The notes below the pieces were generated by a model that searched no databases, was not told where the DNA came from, and saw nothing but the letters and a program-made list of their open reading frames with translations. Positions 8,396-17,235 of a stretch of DNA of 64,000 bases are shown here, one piece after another. This DNA is from Runella sp. CRIBMP (lineage in GTDB: Bacteria; Bacteroidota; Bacteroidia; Cytophagales; Spirosomataceae), in assembly GCF_009905605.1 (NCBI RefSeq), contig NZ_JAAAKZ010000002.1, forward strand, positions 186,001 through 250,000, in the 5' to 3' direction. Each line of letters opens with the position of its first letter. Within the stretch, counting starts at the first letter, position 1. Made by a program: the position numbers and the translations under genes.

Positions 8396-9043
8396 ATGGC
8401 AGGTAAAAAACTGGCTGATCTACGAAAAGATTATAGTCTAAACGGATTAACCGAAGAGGATGTTTTAGCAAATCCCTTCCTTCAATTTGAAAAATGGTTT
8501 GAAGAGGCCCAATCAGCCGAGGTAATCGAACCAAATGCAATGATTCTCAGCACACTCGGCGGTGATGGCTACCCGCATAGCCGCGTAGTACTACTCAAAG
8601 AGGTAGATTCGACGGGATTTGTGTTTTATACTAATTATAACAGTCACAAAGGGATAGATTTGACCATCCATCCCGTGGCGGCACTTACCTTCTGGTGGGC
8701 AGAATTGGAACGTCAGGTTCGCATTTTTGGGGATGTACAAAAAGTCTCTGACGCTGAATCCGACGCTTATTTCAGCATTCGTCCCCGAAACAGCCAATTG
8801 GGGGCCTGGGTTTCTGAACAAAGCGAAGTCATTGAGAATCGAGACGTTTTAACAAAAAAATTATCCCTGTTGGAACAAACATTTTTAGATCAAGTTGTAC
8901 CTAGACCACTCCATTGGGGAGGCTACCGGGTTATCCCCAAAGAAATTGAATTCTGGCAAGGCCGCCCCAGTCGCTTACACGACCGCATTCGTTACCGAAT
9001 CGACGTCGATAATGTATGGAAAATTGAACGCCTTTCTCCATAG
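8396..9043 (+). CDS. pdxH: pyridoxamine 5'-phosphate oxidase
   Basis: This FMN enzyme oxidises pyridoxine or pyridoxamine 5'-phosphate to pyridoxal 5'-phosphate, the last step of vitamin B6 synthesis and salvage. The 215-aa length is typical. The FMN-binding split-barrel signature is SRVVLLKEVDSTGFVFYTNY with the SHKG motif at 62-86. The C-terminal dimerisation signature, WGGYRVIPKEIEFWQGR and RLHDR, is at 174-197. It is transcribed alone, divergently from the DUF349 gene across an 86-bp gap. Confidence 0.95.
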   Translation: MAGKKLADLRKDYSLNGLTEEDVLANPFLQFEKWFEEAQSAEVIEPNAMILSTLGGDGYPHSRVVLLKEVDSTGFVFYTNYNSHKGIDLTIHPVAALTFWWAELERQVRIFGDVQKVSDAESDAYFSIRPRNSQLGAWVSEQSEVIENRDVLTKKLSLLEQTFLDQVVPRPLHWGGYRVIPKEIEFWQGRPSRLHDRIRYRIDVDNVWKIERLSP

Positions 9044-9161
9044 TATAAATTTTATTGTACAGATAACCCATTCTGAATTAAATAAATGCATAAAAAAATA
9101 ACATATAGCACCAAAAATATTTATATAGCATCCCTACCCTACCTAAATTTTATTTGAACCT

Positions 9162-10109
9162 ATGAATCACAGAAATCCGAACAGTTTAACTCGTATCGGT
9201 GTATTTTATGATGGTAATTATTTCTTGCACGTCAGCAATTACTATAACTACACGCACGAACGCCGCAGTCGAATCAGCATCAATGGCTTGCATGATTTTA
9301 TACGACAGAAGGTAGCAGAAGTGGAGAAAAATGATCCACGCCTCTGCCAAATAGTGGACGCTCATTATTTCAGAGGGCGACTCACGGCAGGGGAAGCTAG
9401 TCAACGCGGCGATTTGCTCTACTACGAACGGGTCTTTGACGACATCCTAATGTCGGAGGGGGTTACAACCCATTATTTACCGGTAAGGAGTACTCTGGGC
9501 AAAAAACACGAAAAGGGTATTGACGTTTGGCTGGCGCTAGAAGCATTTGAAATGGCTTTCTACAAAAGGTTCGATGTATTAGTACTTATTGCGGCAGATG
9601 GCGATTATGTCCCCTTGGTGAGAAAATTAAACACCCTTGGTACGCGGGTAATGGTCTTGGGCTGGGATTTTGAATATACCGATGAAGAGGGTAGTCGTTT
9701 TTATACGCGTACTTCTCAGGATTTGTTGGCAGAAGTGACCTATCCAGTAGCCATGCAAGACATTATTAACAGTCGTGGTGAAGCCTTCAACAGCAACCTG
9801 TTTGTTCCGCGTAATAAAGGCAAAGTATTTACAAAACAAGGGGAAGAACCCTCAGAAAATACCATTGAAGAGTCAAACACTGCGCTGCTCAACGATGAAG
9901 AACGCAAGGAAAGTTTTATTTTATCCCTCAAAGAAGGCTTTGGATTTATAAAGTATCCCCCCAACAATGTCTTTTTTCATTATACCAGCCTCCGAGATTA
10001 TGATTTTAATGACCTCGTGATCGGTGACCGGGTGCAGTTTACGCTTGATGAAAAAGACGGTAAACGCGCCGTTGGACATGATGTACTTGTGTTGCAAGAA
10101 AATAAATAA
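9162..10109 (+). CDS. NYN-domain nuclease fused to a cold-shock domain
   Basis: A 315-aa protein in two parts. The N-terminal NYN (LabA/DUF88, PIN-like fold) domain covers about 10-190, with acidic residues in VFYDGNYF (D17), KGIDVWLALEAF and LIAADGDYVPLV. These are expected to bind metal in a ribonuclease site. After an acidic linker, residues about 245-312 form a cold-shock OB fold with the RNP-like strand GFGFIKYPPNNVFFHYTSL. The pairing suggests an RNA-targeted nuclease or RNA-binding regulator, but no substrate is known. The start is the first ATG, 118 bp after pdxH. A G+C-rich hairpin ends the unit. Confidence 0.88.
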   Translation: MNHRNPNSLTRIGVFYDGNYFLHVSNYYNYTHERRSRISINGLHDFIRQKVAEVEKNDPRLCQIVDAHYFRGRLTAGEASQRGDLLYYERVFDDILMSEGVTTHYLPVRSTLGKKHEKGIDVWLALEAFEMAFYKRFDVLVLIAADGDYVPLVRKLNTLGTRVMVLGWDFEYTDEEGSRFYTRTSQDLLAEVTYPVAMQDIINSRGEAFNSNLFVPRNKGKVFTKQGEEPSENTIEESNTALLNDEERKESFILSLKEGFGFIKYPPNNVFFHYTSLRDYDFNDLVIGDRVQFTLDEKDGKRAVGHDVLVLQENK

Positions 10110-10118
10110 TTGATTATG

Positions 10119-10156
10119 GGCAGGCAGGAGGATGATTTTCTCCTGTTTGCCTATTT
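10119..10156 (+). terminator. terminator after the NYN-CSD gene
   Basis: A 12-bp stem with G-U pairs (10119-10130 and 10140-10151) is followed by TATTTTT. It overlaps the stop end of the convergent epimerase gene. Confidence 0.6.
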
Positions 10157-11323
10157 TTCCAATCGTCTGACAATTTCATAACACGCCCTGCTGTTGTGAT
10201 AGGGACATTTCCAAAAACTTATCTTAGCGTTTCGAACGGGTGTCAAGTCGGGTTTAACGGTTCCAAACCAATCTCCTTTTTGGGTATCTAGCACGTATTT
10301 TTTGATAAATTCCCAGCTTTTGAGCGACTTATCTTTATAATGCTCCTCCCCTGTCAGCTGATAAGCATTGTAAAATCCTACCATTTGTTCGGCCAATACC
10401 CACCAACTACGCTCATGATTTCGGTGATTGGTGGCAGGGTCAAATTCATAATCCAACGCACCATCTTGGCCTAACCCAGTACAGGCAGCTTCGGCCATTT
10501 TAATGCACAATTGCTTCACTTTTCCGCTCCGTTCGTGGTCATTCAACACTTCGGCCGTTTCCCACAACAGCCAAGAAGCTTCAATGTCGTGTCCGTATGA
10601 AATTGTTTCGTCCTTGGGGTTCCAATTTTGGTTAAAAAACAAACGTAAACGATACGTTTTCTGACTGACCAATTTCTCCATAAAAGTGTCTGTCAAATGC
10701 ACAACGCGCTGACGAAGGGTAGTATCGGGCCAAACGCGGTATAAATTTGTAAAAGCCTCGATGATGTGTAAATGGGTATTTTGAGACTTATTCCAGGGCA
10801 TTTTGCTTAAAATTAAATCATCAACAAGTTCCCAACTTGGCCCAAACGCTTCGAAATAACCGCCCTTATCTGGATCATATCCGTGCTTATCTACGGTTTT
10901 AAAAAGCTCTTGCGCAAAATCCAACGCAGGGGTAAATTTTGAAGCGGCATAGTATTCACTTAATCCATAAATCGCAAAGGCGTGGCCGTAGAGTTGCTTT
11001 CGGGTTTCGAGCGGAGCCCCCGCCGCAGTGACCGACCAATACACACCACCATTTTTGGCATCTCTAAAATGGTTGTATAAATAATGGTATGCTCGGTCGG
11101 CAAGGACCAAATAGCGCTTACGGTGAAAATGCCGATACGCCAACGAAAAGGTCCACAGGATACGACTGACCAGAATAATCGAGCGCGGAGCATCTAAAAC
11201 TGGCTGATTGTCATAATTTACCTGACCATGAAACCCTCCACGCTGATAATCAGGCGAATATTTTTCCCAATAGGCCAAAATACGTTTCCACTCGGCTAAG
11301 TTTTCGCGGGCAAATTGCTCCAT
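10151..11323 (-). CDS. AGE-family epimerase, probable cellobiose 2-epimerase
   Basis: A 390-aa (alpha/alpha)6-barrel protein of the N-acylglucosamine/cellobiose 2-epimerase family. Family motifs are GGVYWSV near residue 92, MPWNKSQNTHLHIIEAFTNLY in the middle, NHERSWWVLAEQ with the catalytic-type His/Trp cluster, and a C-terminal GDWFGTV. Length and motifs favour cellobiose 2-epimerase over N-acetylglucosamine epimerase, but substrate cannot be fixed from sequence. There is no signal peptide, so it would act on imported disaccharide in the cytoplasm. The zinc phospholipase-like gene lies 69 bp upstream on the same strand. Confidence 0.85.
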   Translation of the reverse strand: MEQFARENLAEWKRILAYWEKYSPDYQRGGFHGQVNYDNQPVLDAPRSIILVSRILWTFSLAYRHFHRKRYLVLADRAYHYLYNHFRDAKNGGVYWSVTAAGAPLETRKQLYGHAFAIYGLSEYYAASKFTPALDFAQELFKTVDKHGYDPDKGGYFEAFGPSWELVDDLILSKMPWNKSQNTHLHIIEAFTNLYRVWPDTTLRQRVVHLTDTFMEKLVSQKTYRLRLFFNQNWNPKDETISYGHDIEASWLLWETAEVLNDHERSGKVKQLCIKMAEAACTGLGQDGALDYEFDPATNHRNHERSWWVLAEQMVGFYNAYQLTGEEHYKDKSLKSWEFIKKYVLDTQKGDWFGTVKPDLTPVRNAKISFWKCPYHNSRACYEIVRRLEK

Positions 11324-11392
11324 ATGACAGGCTTAAGGTGATGATAATTTTTGTGGTAAAAGTCCGAGCTATCGTGAATATAATCAGGTTGT

Positions 11393-12466
11393 TTAATTAT
11401 CATTTTCAGACCTTACCTTAAAAAGTCTTTGAAACCAATTTTGCTTTTCTTTTTCCTCCTGCTCTTTTTCGGCCTTATCCCATTCAAAAGATGCTAAAGA
11501 CCCCAAATCAGGTTGACCTGCGTCTACCCAGCACGTAAACCAGAAATCACTTACCATTTTTACTGAAGCACGCATCTGTCGCTCTACCTGTCGGTCTAGC
11601 ATTTGATGGTATTTCTTGGCGAACTCACGCGAATAGGTTTTAATGACCACGCCATTGCGATCTTCTAACGCATATTTCAGTTCGGGTTTCATCTGCAATG
11701 ATGCATTTTTTTCAAACCGTAAAACACTGTCCAAGGCGGCATTGGCCTGTCTAACCGCTTGCCAAGCGCGCAAGGCCGTTTTTTGTTCATATTCCGCCGA
11801 GCCCAAAAACATGTCGTATTCTTCGGCGTACAACTCAGGTAACCGGGTTTCCCAAAACGCATGGATTCCTTCCTGACCCGTTAGTTGTCCGTTGTAGTTT
11901 CGGGTGGTGTGCAATGGAACGTTGGCATCGGCAATATAATGACCTAAATCTGCGGAAACTCGTAAAATACGTCGAGGGTTTCGTTGTCGAAAGGCTTCCG
12001 TCAATTGCGATTTGTATTGTTGAATCGCCCAGGGAACGGTGCCATTTAACGCCAATGTATCTTCGCCGAACTTTTTAACAGCCTCATTCCAGTACAGCGG
12101 CAACTTGTATAAAGCACTATCGCCATAGGCTTCGGCATCTATGTAGTGTCTTGGTGCTTCCCCTACAACGGCATAACGCCTCTTATCGGGGTTGACGGCG
12201 TTTTCGGTCAGATAATCAAGGTGTTTCTTGAAAAACACCAGCATTTCGGGCGGAAGCGAAAACACAGCCAAGCGATTGATGCGCTGATGCGCCCAAAAAC
12301 CCCAAGTATTCGACGAATTATAGGCTAGGAAGGGGGTACTTATCAGCAACAAAAAGATAAAAATTGATTTAACGGCCCATTTTTTATGTTTAAACACCTC
12401 ACTTACACAAAATATTATTCTGTATGTCGTAAATCTGAAATTTTGCAAAATAGGCTTTGGTAACAT
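11393..12466 (-). CDS. zinc-dependent phospholipase C-like protein
   Basis: A 357-aa protein with one N-terminal hydrophobic segment (about 31-50), probably a signal or anchor. Its helical domain carries the metal-ligand pattern of the zinc-dependent phospholipase C/S1-P1 nuclease fold. The ligands are W-G-F-W-A-H near the mature N-terminus, APRHYIDAEAYG, and then LGHYIADANVPLHTT followed by GIHAFWE. It should act outside the inner membrane. Whether the substrate is phospholipid or nucleic acid is not known. The C-terminal 25 residues are a Lys/Glu-rich tail. The first ATG is far from the hydrophobic segment, and the Met at residue about 24 may not be the only alternative. Confidence 0.78.
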   Translation of the reverse strand: MLPKPILQNFRFTTYRIIFCVSEVFKHKKWAVKSIFIFLLLISTPFLAYNSSNTWGFWAHQRINRLAVFSLPPEMLVFFKKHLDYLTENAVNPDKRRYAVVGEAPRHYIDAEAYGDSALYKLPLYWNEAVKKFGEDTLALNGTVPWAIQQYKSQLTEAFRQRNPRRILRVSADLGHYIADANVPLHTTRNYNGQLTGQEGIHAFWETRLPELYAEEYDMFLGSAEYEQKTALRAWQAVRQANAALDSVLRFEKNASLQMKPELKYALEDRNGVVIKTYSREFAKKYHQMLDRQVERQMRASVKMVSDFWFTCWVDAGQPDLGSLASFEWDKAEKEQEEKEKQNWFQRLFKVRSENDN

Positions 12467-12774
12467 TTAAAATTGCGGTTAAAAGTGTTTGAAATTGTTA
12501 AAAGTGAAAAAATTAGTTCTTCTAAATCCCTAACCCTCAGCAAAAATGGCTAAAACACAATCAGAAAGTACAATACTATGCTAAAGGGGCCTCCTAAGCT
12601 TGTTTTGCGGTTGGAAATAGTCTCATAATTTGATTTGGCAAAATTACATTTTAACAGAATTATTACAATTTTTTATAAAAAATATACAATTTTAAAACAA
12701 CATTCGTTAATTTTGCATCGTATTCAAAAATCAGATATTTAAGTCAATAGCACTCTTTTAATTAGTCACTTACC
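12467..12774. other. 308-bp divergent intergenic region
   Basis: A/T-rich region between the divergent phospholipase-like and Dabb genes. I see no ORF, RNA gene or strong hairpin. The only promoter-like site is a -7 element at 12708-12715 facing the Dabb gene. Confidence 0.5.
12708..12715 (+). promoter_or_regulatory. candidate -7 element of the Dabb gene
   Basis: TAATTTTG matches TAnnTTTG and lies 59 bp before the ATG. No TTG stands at the expected distance, so the call rests on the -7 box alone. Confidence 0.35.
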
Positions 12775-13173
12775 ATGGACAAGAAGAAAATAATAGGATA
12801 CTTTAAACCGATCGTTGGACTTTGCGTTTTTATGCTCATCATTTACGGAGCCTACACTCCAAGCCAAAAGGCAGAAATCCAAAAAATCGTTTGCATCAAA
12901 TTCAAACCGGGCACTCCCGCTACTGACGTCGAACGCCACATGAATGAGTTTGCTCAGTTGAGACGTGAAATTCCCCAGATGGTTGCTTACAGCGGCGGAA
13001 AAACACTTAGTGTAGTTGGCAAGTCAGAATATGACGCCATGCATTATTTGACATTTAGGACAGAGGATGACATCACGACTTTTCAGAACCACCCTAAGTA
13101 CCAAGCATTTGTAAAAGAAAATCAGGCTATTTGGGAAAAGGAACTGGTAATTGATGCCAACATCCAGAAGTAA
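12775..13173 (+). CDS. Dabb-family protein, membrane-anchored
   Basis: A 132-aa protein. Residues about 10-28 form a transmembrane helix or uncleaved signal. From about residue 35 it carries a stress-responsive alpha/beta-barrel (Dabb) domain starting IQKIVCIKFKPGTP, with the typical ending FQNHPKYQAFVKEN. Dabb domains are dimeric ferredoxin-like folds without a shared reaction. The exported or anchored form is common in Bacteroidota, with function unknown. It is a single gene ended by a long perfect hairpin. Confidence 0.82.
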   Translation: MDKKKIIGYFKPIVGLCVFMLIIYGAYTPSQKAEIQKIVCIKFKPGTPATDVERHMNEFAQLRREIPQMVAYSGGKTLSVVGKSEYDAMHYLTFRTEDDITTFQNHPKYQAFVKENQAIWEKELVIDANIQK

Positions 13174-13174
13174 C

Positions 13175-13230
13175 ATTAAGCCATAAAAAAAAGGCTGCTT
13201 TTTCAAGCAGCCTTTTTTTTATGGCTTAAT
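13175..13230. terminator. bidirectional terminator, 26-bp perfect stem
   Basis: Arms 13175-13200 and 13205-13230 are perfectly complementary, with a 4-nt loop. Eight A residues in one arm and eight T in the other give a U-tract in both directions. It serves the converging Dabb and anti-sigma genes, whose stops lie 1 and 12 bp away. Confidence 0.9.
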
Positions 13231-13242
13231 GATGGCAAGTAA

Positions 13243-14049
13243 TCAACTTGATACTTTACCCATCACATACATTTCAGACAAAGTAGGGGTTGGACTTCCA
13301 CCGCTCTTTTCGAGCGTCACAGCAAATGCTTCGGCCTGCGGTGCATTTTTCATTTTTTGCATCACGCCATTGACATCAAAAACACCCAAATCAACGGGTT
13401 TTCCGCCTACTAGTCCCCAAAGCTGGTATTGCTTTCCTGCCGCTGGAACGGGCAGTGAAAGAACATTCAGCTGGACCTCTTGCGTTTTGGGATTCCAAAC
13501 TACCCGTACCGCACTATTGGGCGACTTGTCAACTCCTTTTAAGGTAACAAACTGATTATCGGCGTTATTTAGATTCGCAATCAGCTCATTTTTTTGACTC
13601 AGTTCCACGTTTTGCTGCGCCAAAGAAGTATTGAGCGTATCCAAACGAGCGTTGAAATAAACCGCCGAGCCAATTAGTGCCGCAATAGATGCTGCCGCTA
13701 CCCACCCCCACTGAAACGAGGGTTGGCGCGAATCAAGTTTATAAACAGGTGTTTCATCAGCCTCTTCTTCAGTGGCTTTATTTGCAGGCAAGTCATTCAC
13801 TGAAACCTCCTTTACATCGTCGGCAAATACCAATTGCGCCATTATTTTATCTTTAAGCCCAGCAGGCGGCGCCACCCGGTGAGCAAATGCGTAACGTTCG
13901 ACGGCTTCGCTGAGTTGATTCAACTCAGTTTTAATTTCAGGATATATTTTTGAAAGACAGTCTACTTCCCGCCGTTCTTGGTCTGTTACATTCCCAGAAA
14001 GGTAGTCTTCCAAAATCCCCGATTCGATATATGCTTTTATGTCAATCAT
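13243..14049 (-). CDS. anti-sigma factor, RskA-like
   Basis: A 268-aa inner-membrane protein. The cytoplasmic N-terminal domain is about 1-105, with no zinc HxxxCxxC motif. One transmembrane helix is at about 112-132 (WGWVAAASIAALIGSAVYF). The periplasmic RskA-type C-terminal domain contains PVPAAGKQYQLWGLVGGKPVDLGVF. It should hold the neighbouring ECF sigma factor inactive until a periplasmic signal triggers release. The start overlaps the sigma factor stop by 4 bp (ATGA), so the pair is translationally coupled. Confidence 0.9.
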   Translation of the reverse strand: MIDIKAYIESGILEDYLSGNVTDQERREVDCLSKIYPEIKTELNQLSEAVERYAFAHRVAPPAGLKDKIMAQLVFADDVKEVSVNDLPANKATEEEADETPVYKLDSRQPSFQWGWVAAASIAALIGSAVYFNARLDTLNTSLAQQNVELSQKNELIANLNNADNQFVTLKGVDKSPNSAVRVVWNPKTQEVQLNVLSLPVPAAGKQYQLWGLVGGKPVDLGVFDVNGVMQKMKNAPQAEAFAVTLEKSGGSPTPTLSEMYVMGKVSS

Positions 14050-14585
14050 GTACCAAAATATTTTCTTAAATCCCTAAGGGCGCTTCTCACACGGGTTTTG
14101 ACGGTACCAAGCGGCATCTCTAGCCGCTGAGCCGTTTCTTCGTGGGTATAACCTCCCCAATATACCATTTCAATCAGCGTTTGCTGCTCCGGTTTGAGCT
14201 GAGAGACCACCTCTCTCAGTTCTTTGGCATCCAGTTCGTTATAAATCTCCTGATGCTCTTCAACCCAATATACGGCGGATTCAATGTCTTGGATTTCCGG
14301 CCGATTTACCCGTAGATAATCAATGGACGTATTGCGTGCAATGTTGAGCATCCACGTAAACAACCTCCCCTTACCTACATCGTATTGAGCAATATTCTTC
14401 CAGATTTTAACGAAGATTTCCTGAAGCAAATCCTGCGCCGTTTCTTCTGAGCGAACTACTTTGAGTACTACCCCGTACAAAGCGTCGGAATAGTTATCAT
14501 AGAGGTAGCTGAATGCTTTTCGATCTTGTTGTCGAAGCATTTCAACGAGTTCGCCTTCATCGTATTTAGGCAATTTTAATCCCAT
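14046..14585 (-). CDS. ECF RNA polymerase sigma factor, SigK-like
   Basis: A 179-aa extracytoplasmic-function sigma factor. Region 2 (about 22-90) includes DLLQEIFVKIWKN and the -10-reading helix near RLFTWMLNIARNTSIDYLR. Region 4 (about 125-175) is a helix-turn-helix, THEETAQRLEMPLGTVKTRVRSALRDL. It is co-transcribed with, and coupled to, the anti-sigma gene. The divergent HMA-like/globin genes 168 bp away are candidate targets, but no shared promoter motif is visible. Confidence 0.93.
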   Translation of the reverse strand: MGLKLPKYDEGELVEMLRQQDRKAFSYLYDNYSDALYGVVLKVVRSEETAQDLLQEIFVKIWKNIAQYDVGKGRLFTWMLNIARNTSIDYLRVNRPEIQDIESAVYWVEEHQEIYNELDAKELREVVSQLKPEQQTLIEMVYWGGYTHEETAQRLEMPLGTVKTRVRSALRDLRKYFGT

Positions 14586-14752
14586 ATAGTACGGTTAAGA
14601 CCTTATTAATATTTCGAGTATACACACTCAACTTGCGAAAATGGACTTAGGTTTTACTTTTTTTAATGATTGCAATATCAAAAAAAAATAAGAACTATCT
14701 AAATCTATTGTAAATCCTTTTCCCGTAAGTAGAAGCAAAACCAACTTCAATT

Positions 14753-15184
14753 ATGGAAAACACATTCATTAAAGCATCCAAACGCATTGGATATACTCTC
14801 TTGGGGCTCTTTTTGGCCTTTGTGGTATATGCAAATCTTGAACCTGCCCCTATGCACTCGTACGTTAAGCCCATCAGCATGACCATTTTCAAGGTGGACG
14901 GGCTGAAGAGCCCTGAGCAGGTAAATTCAGTGAAAGAAAAAGTGTCGCTACACGAAGGGGTAACCGCCTGCGGAGCAAATCCAGTGAGTGAATTGGTCAG
15001 CATCACCTTTGACCCCGACCAAACTTCGGAAGGTTCACTTCGCAAATTGGTGGGCAATATCACAGGTCGGCCAGTACAGGCGGCCGTGTTTAAAACCGAT
15101 GGGCCGCCAAGTCCGCAATGCCCTGTTCCACAAGAATACATAATGGCGTTTGAAAAAGTAAAATACGCGCTTTGTTTCCGCTAA
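14753..15184 (+). CDS. membrane-anchored HMA-like protein, unknown function
   Basis: A 143-aa protein with one transmembrane helix at about 12-28 (TLLGLFLAFVVYANL). A small domain of HMA/ferredoxin-like pattern follows: SMTIFKVDGLKSPEQVNSVKE, then VTACGANP, then LVSITFDPDQTSEGSLRKL. The metal-binding CxxC of true HMA domains is absent; single Cys residues remain in TACGAN and QCPVP. It may be a structural or heme/metal-related partner, but that is inference. It lies divergently from the ECF sigma gene and 92 bp before the globin gene on the same strand. Confidence 0.6.
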   Translation: MENTFIKASKRIGYTLLGLFLAFVVYANLEPAPMHSYVKPISMTIFKVDGLKSPEQVNSVKEKVSLHEGVTACGANPVSELVSITFDPDQTSEGSLRKLVGNITGRPVQAAVFKTDGPPSPQCPVPQEYIMAFEKVKYALCFR

Positions 15185-15276
15185 AATAACTCCCTAATCT
15201 GCAGCACACTCCTACTTTGAACATTAAAGAGCAATTTTAATCTATTTTATATACCAATTAAATCAATTAAACACAC

Positions 15277-15741
15277 ATGAAAAAGAGAATTCTTGTCCTA
15301 TCTTTCGCCCTGATTTCAGTTTTGAGCGGTTGTAAAAAAGAGGAAGAAACACCAGCACCTTCGTTGTATGACCGTTTGGGTGGAGTAACCGCTATCTCAG
15401 CCGTGGTTGACCAATTTATTGCAAACGTAGCCGCTGACCCTAACATGGTGCGCACCTTCAAACCACTGTTGGATGATGTTGCCAAAGGAAATACAGCCCG
15501 GGTAACTGCGCTTCGTAACAACTTGATCGACCAAATTGGCCAAGCTAGCGGTGGGCCTCAAATGTACAAAGGCAAGGACATGGTGACTGCTCATGCAGGC
15601 ATGAACATTACCGAAACTGAATTCAATTCATTGGTCAATGACTTGGTACTTGCACTAGACAAATTTAAAGTACCCGCCACCGAAAAAGGAGAACTTTTAG
15701 GGGTATTAGGTGGATTGAAGGGACAAATTGTAGGTAAATAG
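15277..15741 (+). CDS. group 1 truncated hemoglobin lipoprotein
   Basis: A 154-aa lipoprotein with a signal ending in the lipobox LSGC (C19). From residue 30 it is a two-on-two globin, beginning SLYDRLGG. The proximal heme ligand is H106 in MVTAHAGMNI, and the end LDKFKVPATEKGELLGVLGGL is typical of group 1. At the B10 position, usually Tyr, it has Ile (QFIANV, I48), which would change ligand stabilisation. Its likely place is the periplasmic face of a membrane, unlike cytoplasmic group 1 globins. Roles such as O2 or NO handling are inference. Confidence 0.87.
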   Translation: MKKRILVLSFALISVLSGCKKEEETPAPSLYDRLGGVTAISAVVDQFIANVAADPNMVRTFKPLLDDVAKGNTARVTALRNNLIDQIGQASGGPQMYKGKDMVTAHAGMNITETEFNSLVNDLVLALDKFKVPATEKGELLGVLGGLKGQIVGK

Positions 15742-15813
15742 TACTCAGCTATCCAGTAAGAGGGTGGTAAACTATTGAGATAGCTTACCATAGAGGTTGG
15801 ATAGTTGAAGGTT

Positions 15814-15847
15814 AACAGGGGCAAAATTACTTGCCCCTGTTTTTTTA
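15814..15847 (+). terminator. terminator of the globin gene
   Basis: An 11-bp perfect stem (15814-15824 and 15831-15841, G+C core CAGGGGC/GCCCCTG) is followed by a run of T. Confidence 0.85.
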
Positions 15848-15849
15848 TG

Positions 15850-17040
15850 TTATTCTACCCAAAGTACCAACCCTTTCAGATAACTGCCTTCAGGATGAAA
15901 CAAATTGACTGGGTGATCGGGTGGTTGCGTGATTTGATGCAATACCCTTACTTGGCGTCCGGCTTCAATCGCGGCGGCGACAATGGTATTATAAAACAAC
16001 TCACGGTCAACGACCTGAGAGCACGAAAAAGTAAACAAAATCCCATTCGATTTTAAATGTCGGATGCCGTCGGCGTTCAGTCGTTTATATCCCTGAACAG
16101 CCCTGTGACGGGCGGCCATACTTTTGGCAAAGGCAGGAGGGTCGAGCACCATTACATCGTAGGTATCGGAAGTTTGTTTTAAAAATGCCATGACATCTTC
16201 GGCATACGACTGGTGAGTAGCAATATCGCCAAAATTGGCTTGTACGTTTTGATTGGTTAGGTCAATGGCTTTTTTAGAAACATCCACAGAATCTACCCTT
16301 TCAGCACCAGCCGCCAGTGCGTAAATCGAAAAACCTCCCGAATAACAGAACGCATTGAGGACTTTTTTGCCTTTGGCATAATACGCCAACAAATCACGGT
16401 TGTTGCGCTGATCTAAGAAGAAGCCCGTTTTTTGACCCGTTTCCCAATCAATCAAAAAAGTATGCCCATTTTCTTTGACGGGATGAGGCACAACACAGTT
16501 GCCGTACAAATAACCATTTAGCACGTTTTTGGCAAAATTTTCGGGCAAAGTATCCGCACTTTTGTGGTAAATGGCTTTTAAGTCGCCTCCATAAACCTCC
16601 TGTAACGCCAACGAAATATCTTCCAGCACGCGATACATTCCAATGGAATGCGCTTGTATCACCAAAACACCATCGTAATAATCAATAATTAAACCCGGAA
16701 GCCCATCCCCTTCTCCATGGATTAACCGGTAGCAATTGGTTAGATTGTCGGATTGATTCGCAAAAATTACTTTCCGAACGGTTAAAGCATTTTGGAGTTT
16801 TTGCTTCCAGAAAGCCACGTCTGGTACTATTTTTTCGTAACTGAAAATCTTTACCGCAATATTGCCATTATGATAATGGCCCGTGGCTAAATATTTATTG
16901 CGATTATCTACTACTTCTACGATGTCGCCGTCGGCTGGTTGGCCTTTCATTGAGCCAATAGCCCCAGAAAATACCCACGGATGAAAACGACGAACAGCTT
17001 CGTCACGGTTTGATTTGAGAACAATTTGCGGAAAAATCAT
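15850..17040 (-). CDS. class I SAM-dependent rRNA methyltransferase, RlmI-like
   Basis: A 396-aa protein of the RlmI/RlmK family that methylates a cytosine (C5) of 23S rRNA. An N-terminal PUA domain (about 1-75) is followed by an RNA-binding middle domain and a Rossmann methyltransferase domain. The latter contains FCYSGGFSIYALAAGA for the SAM site and MVLDPPAFAKS as motif IV. The cysteine in FSCSQ fits the catalytic Cys of m5C methyltransferases. The target base is inferred from the family. It is a single gene ending back-to-back with the globin terminator. Confidence 0.9.
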   Translation of the reverse strand: MIFPQIVLKSNRDEAVRRFHPWVFSGAIGSMKGQPADGDIVEVVDNRNKYLATGHYHNGNIAVKIFSYEKIVPDVAFWKQKLQNALTVRKVIFANQSDNLTNCYRLIHGEGDGLPGLIIDYYDGVLVIQAHSIGMYRVLEDISLALQEVYGGDLKAIYHKSADTLPENFAKNVLNGYLYGNCVVPHPVKENGHTFLIDWETGQKTGFFLDQRNNRDLLAYYAKGKKVLNAFCYSGGFSIYALAAGAERVDSVDVSKKAIDLTNQNVQANFGDIATHQSYAEDVMAFLKQTSDTYDVMVLDPPAFAKSMAARHRAVQGYKRLNADGIRHLKSNGILFTFSCSQVVDRELFYNTIVAAAIEAGRQVRVLHQITQPPDHPVNLFHPEGSYLKGLVLWVE

Positions 17041-17235
17041 TGATTTAATTTAATGTACACCCACGGATTAAAGCATCATTCACTTATCATTAGGGGAAAT
17101 TTTACGCAAAGATGGGGGATATAAGAATAATTAAAGCATCTTTCTGCATCATTTTACATAAATATACATCCCCCAAAATAAGTAGAAAGAAGGCTTTTCG
17201 TTTTTATCTTGGAAACAACTAACCATATTAATTTC

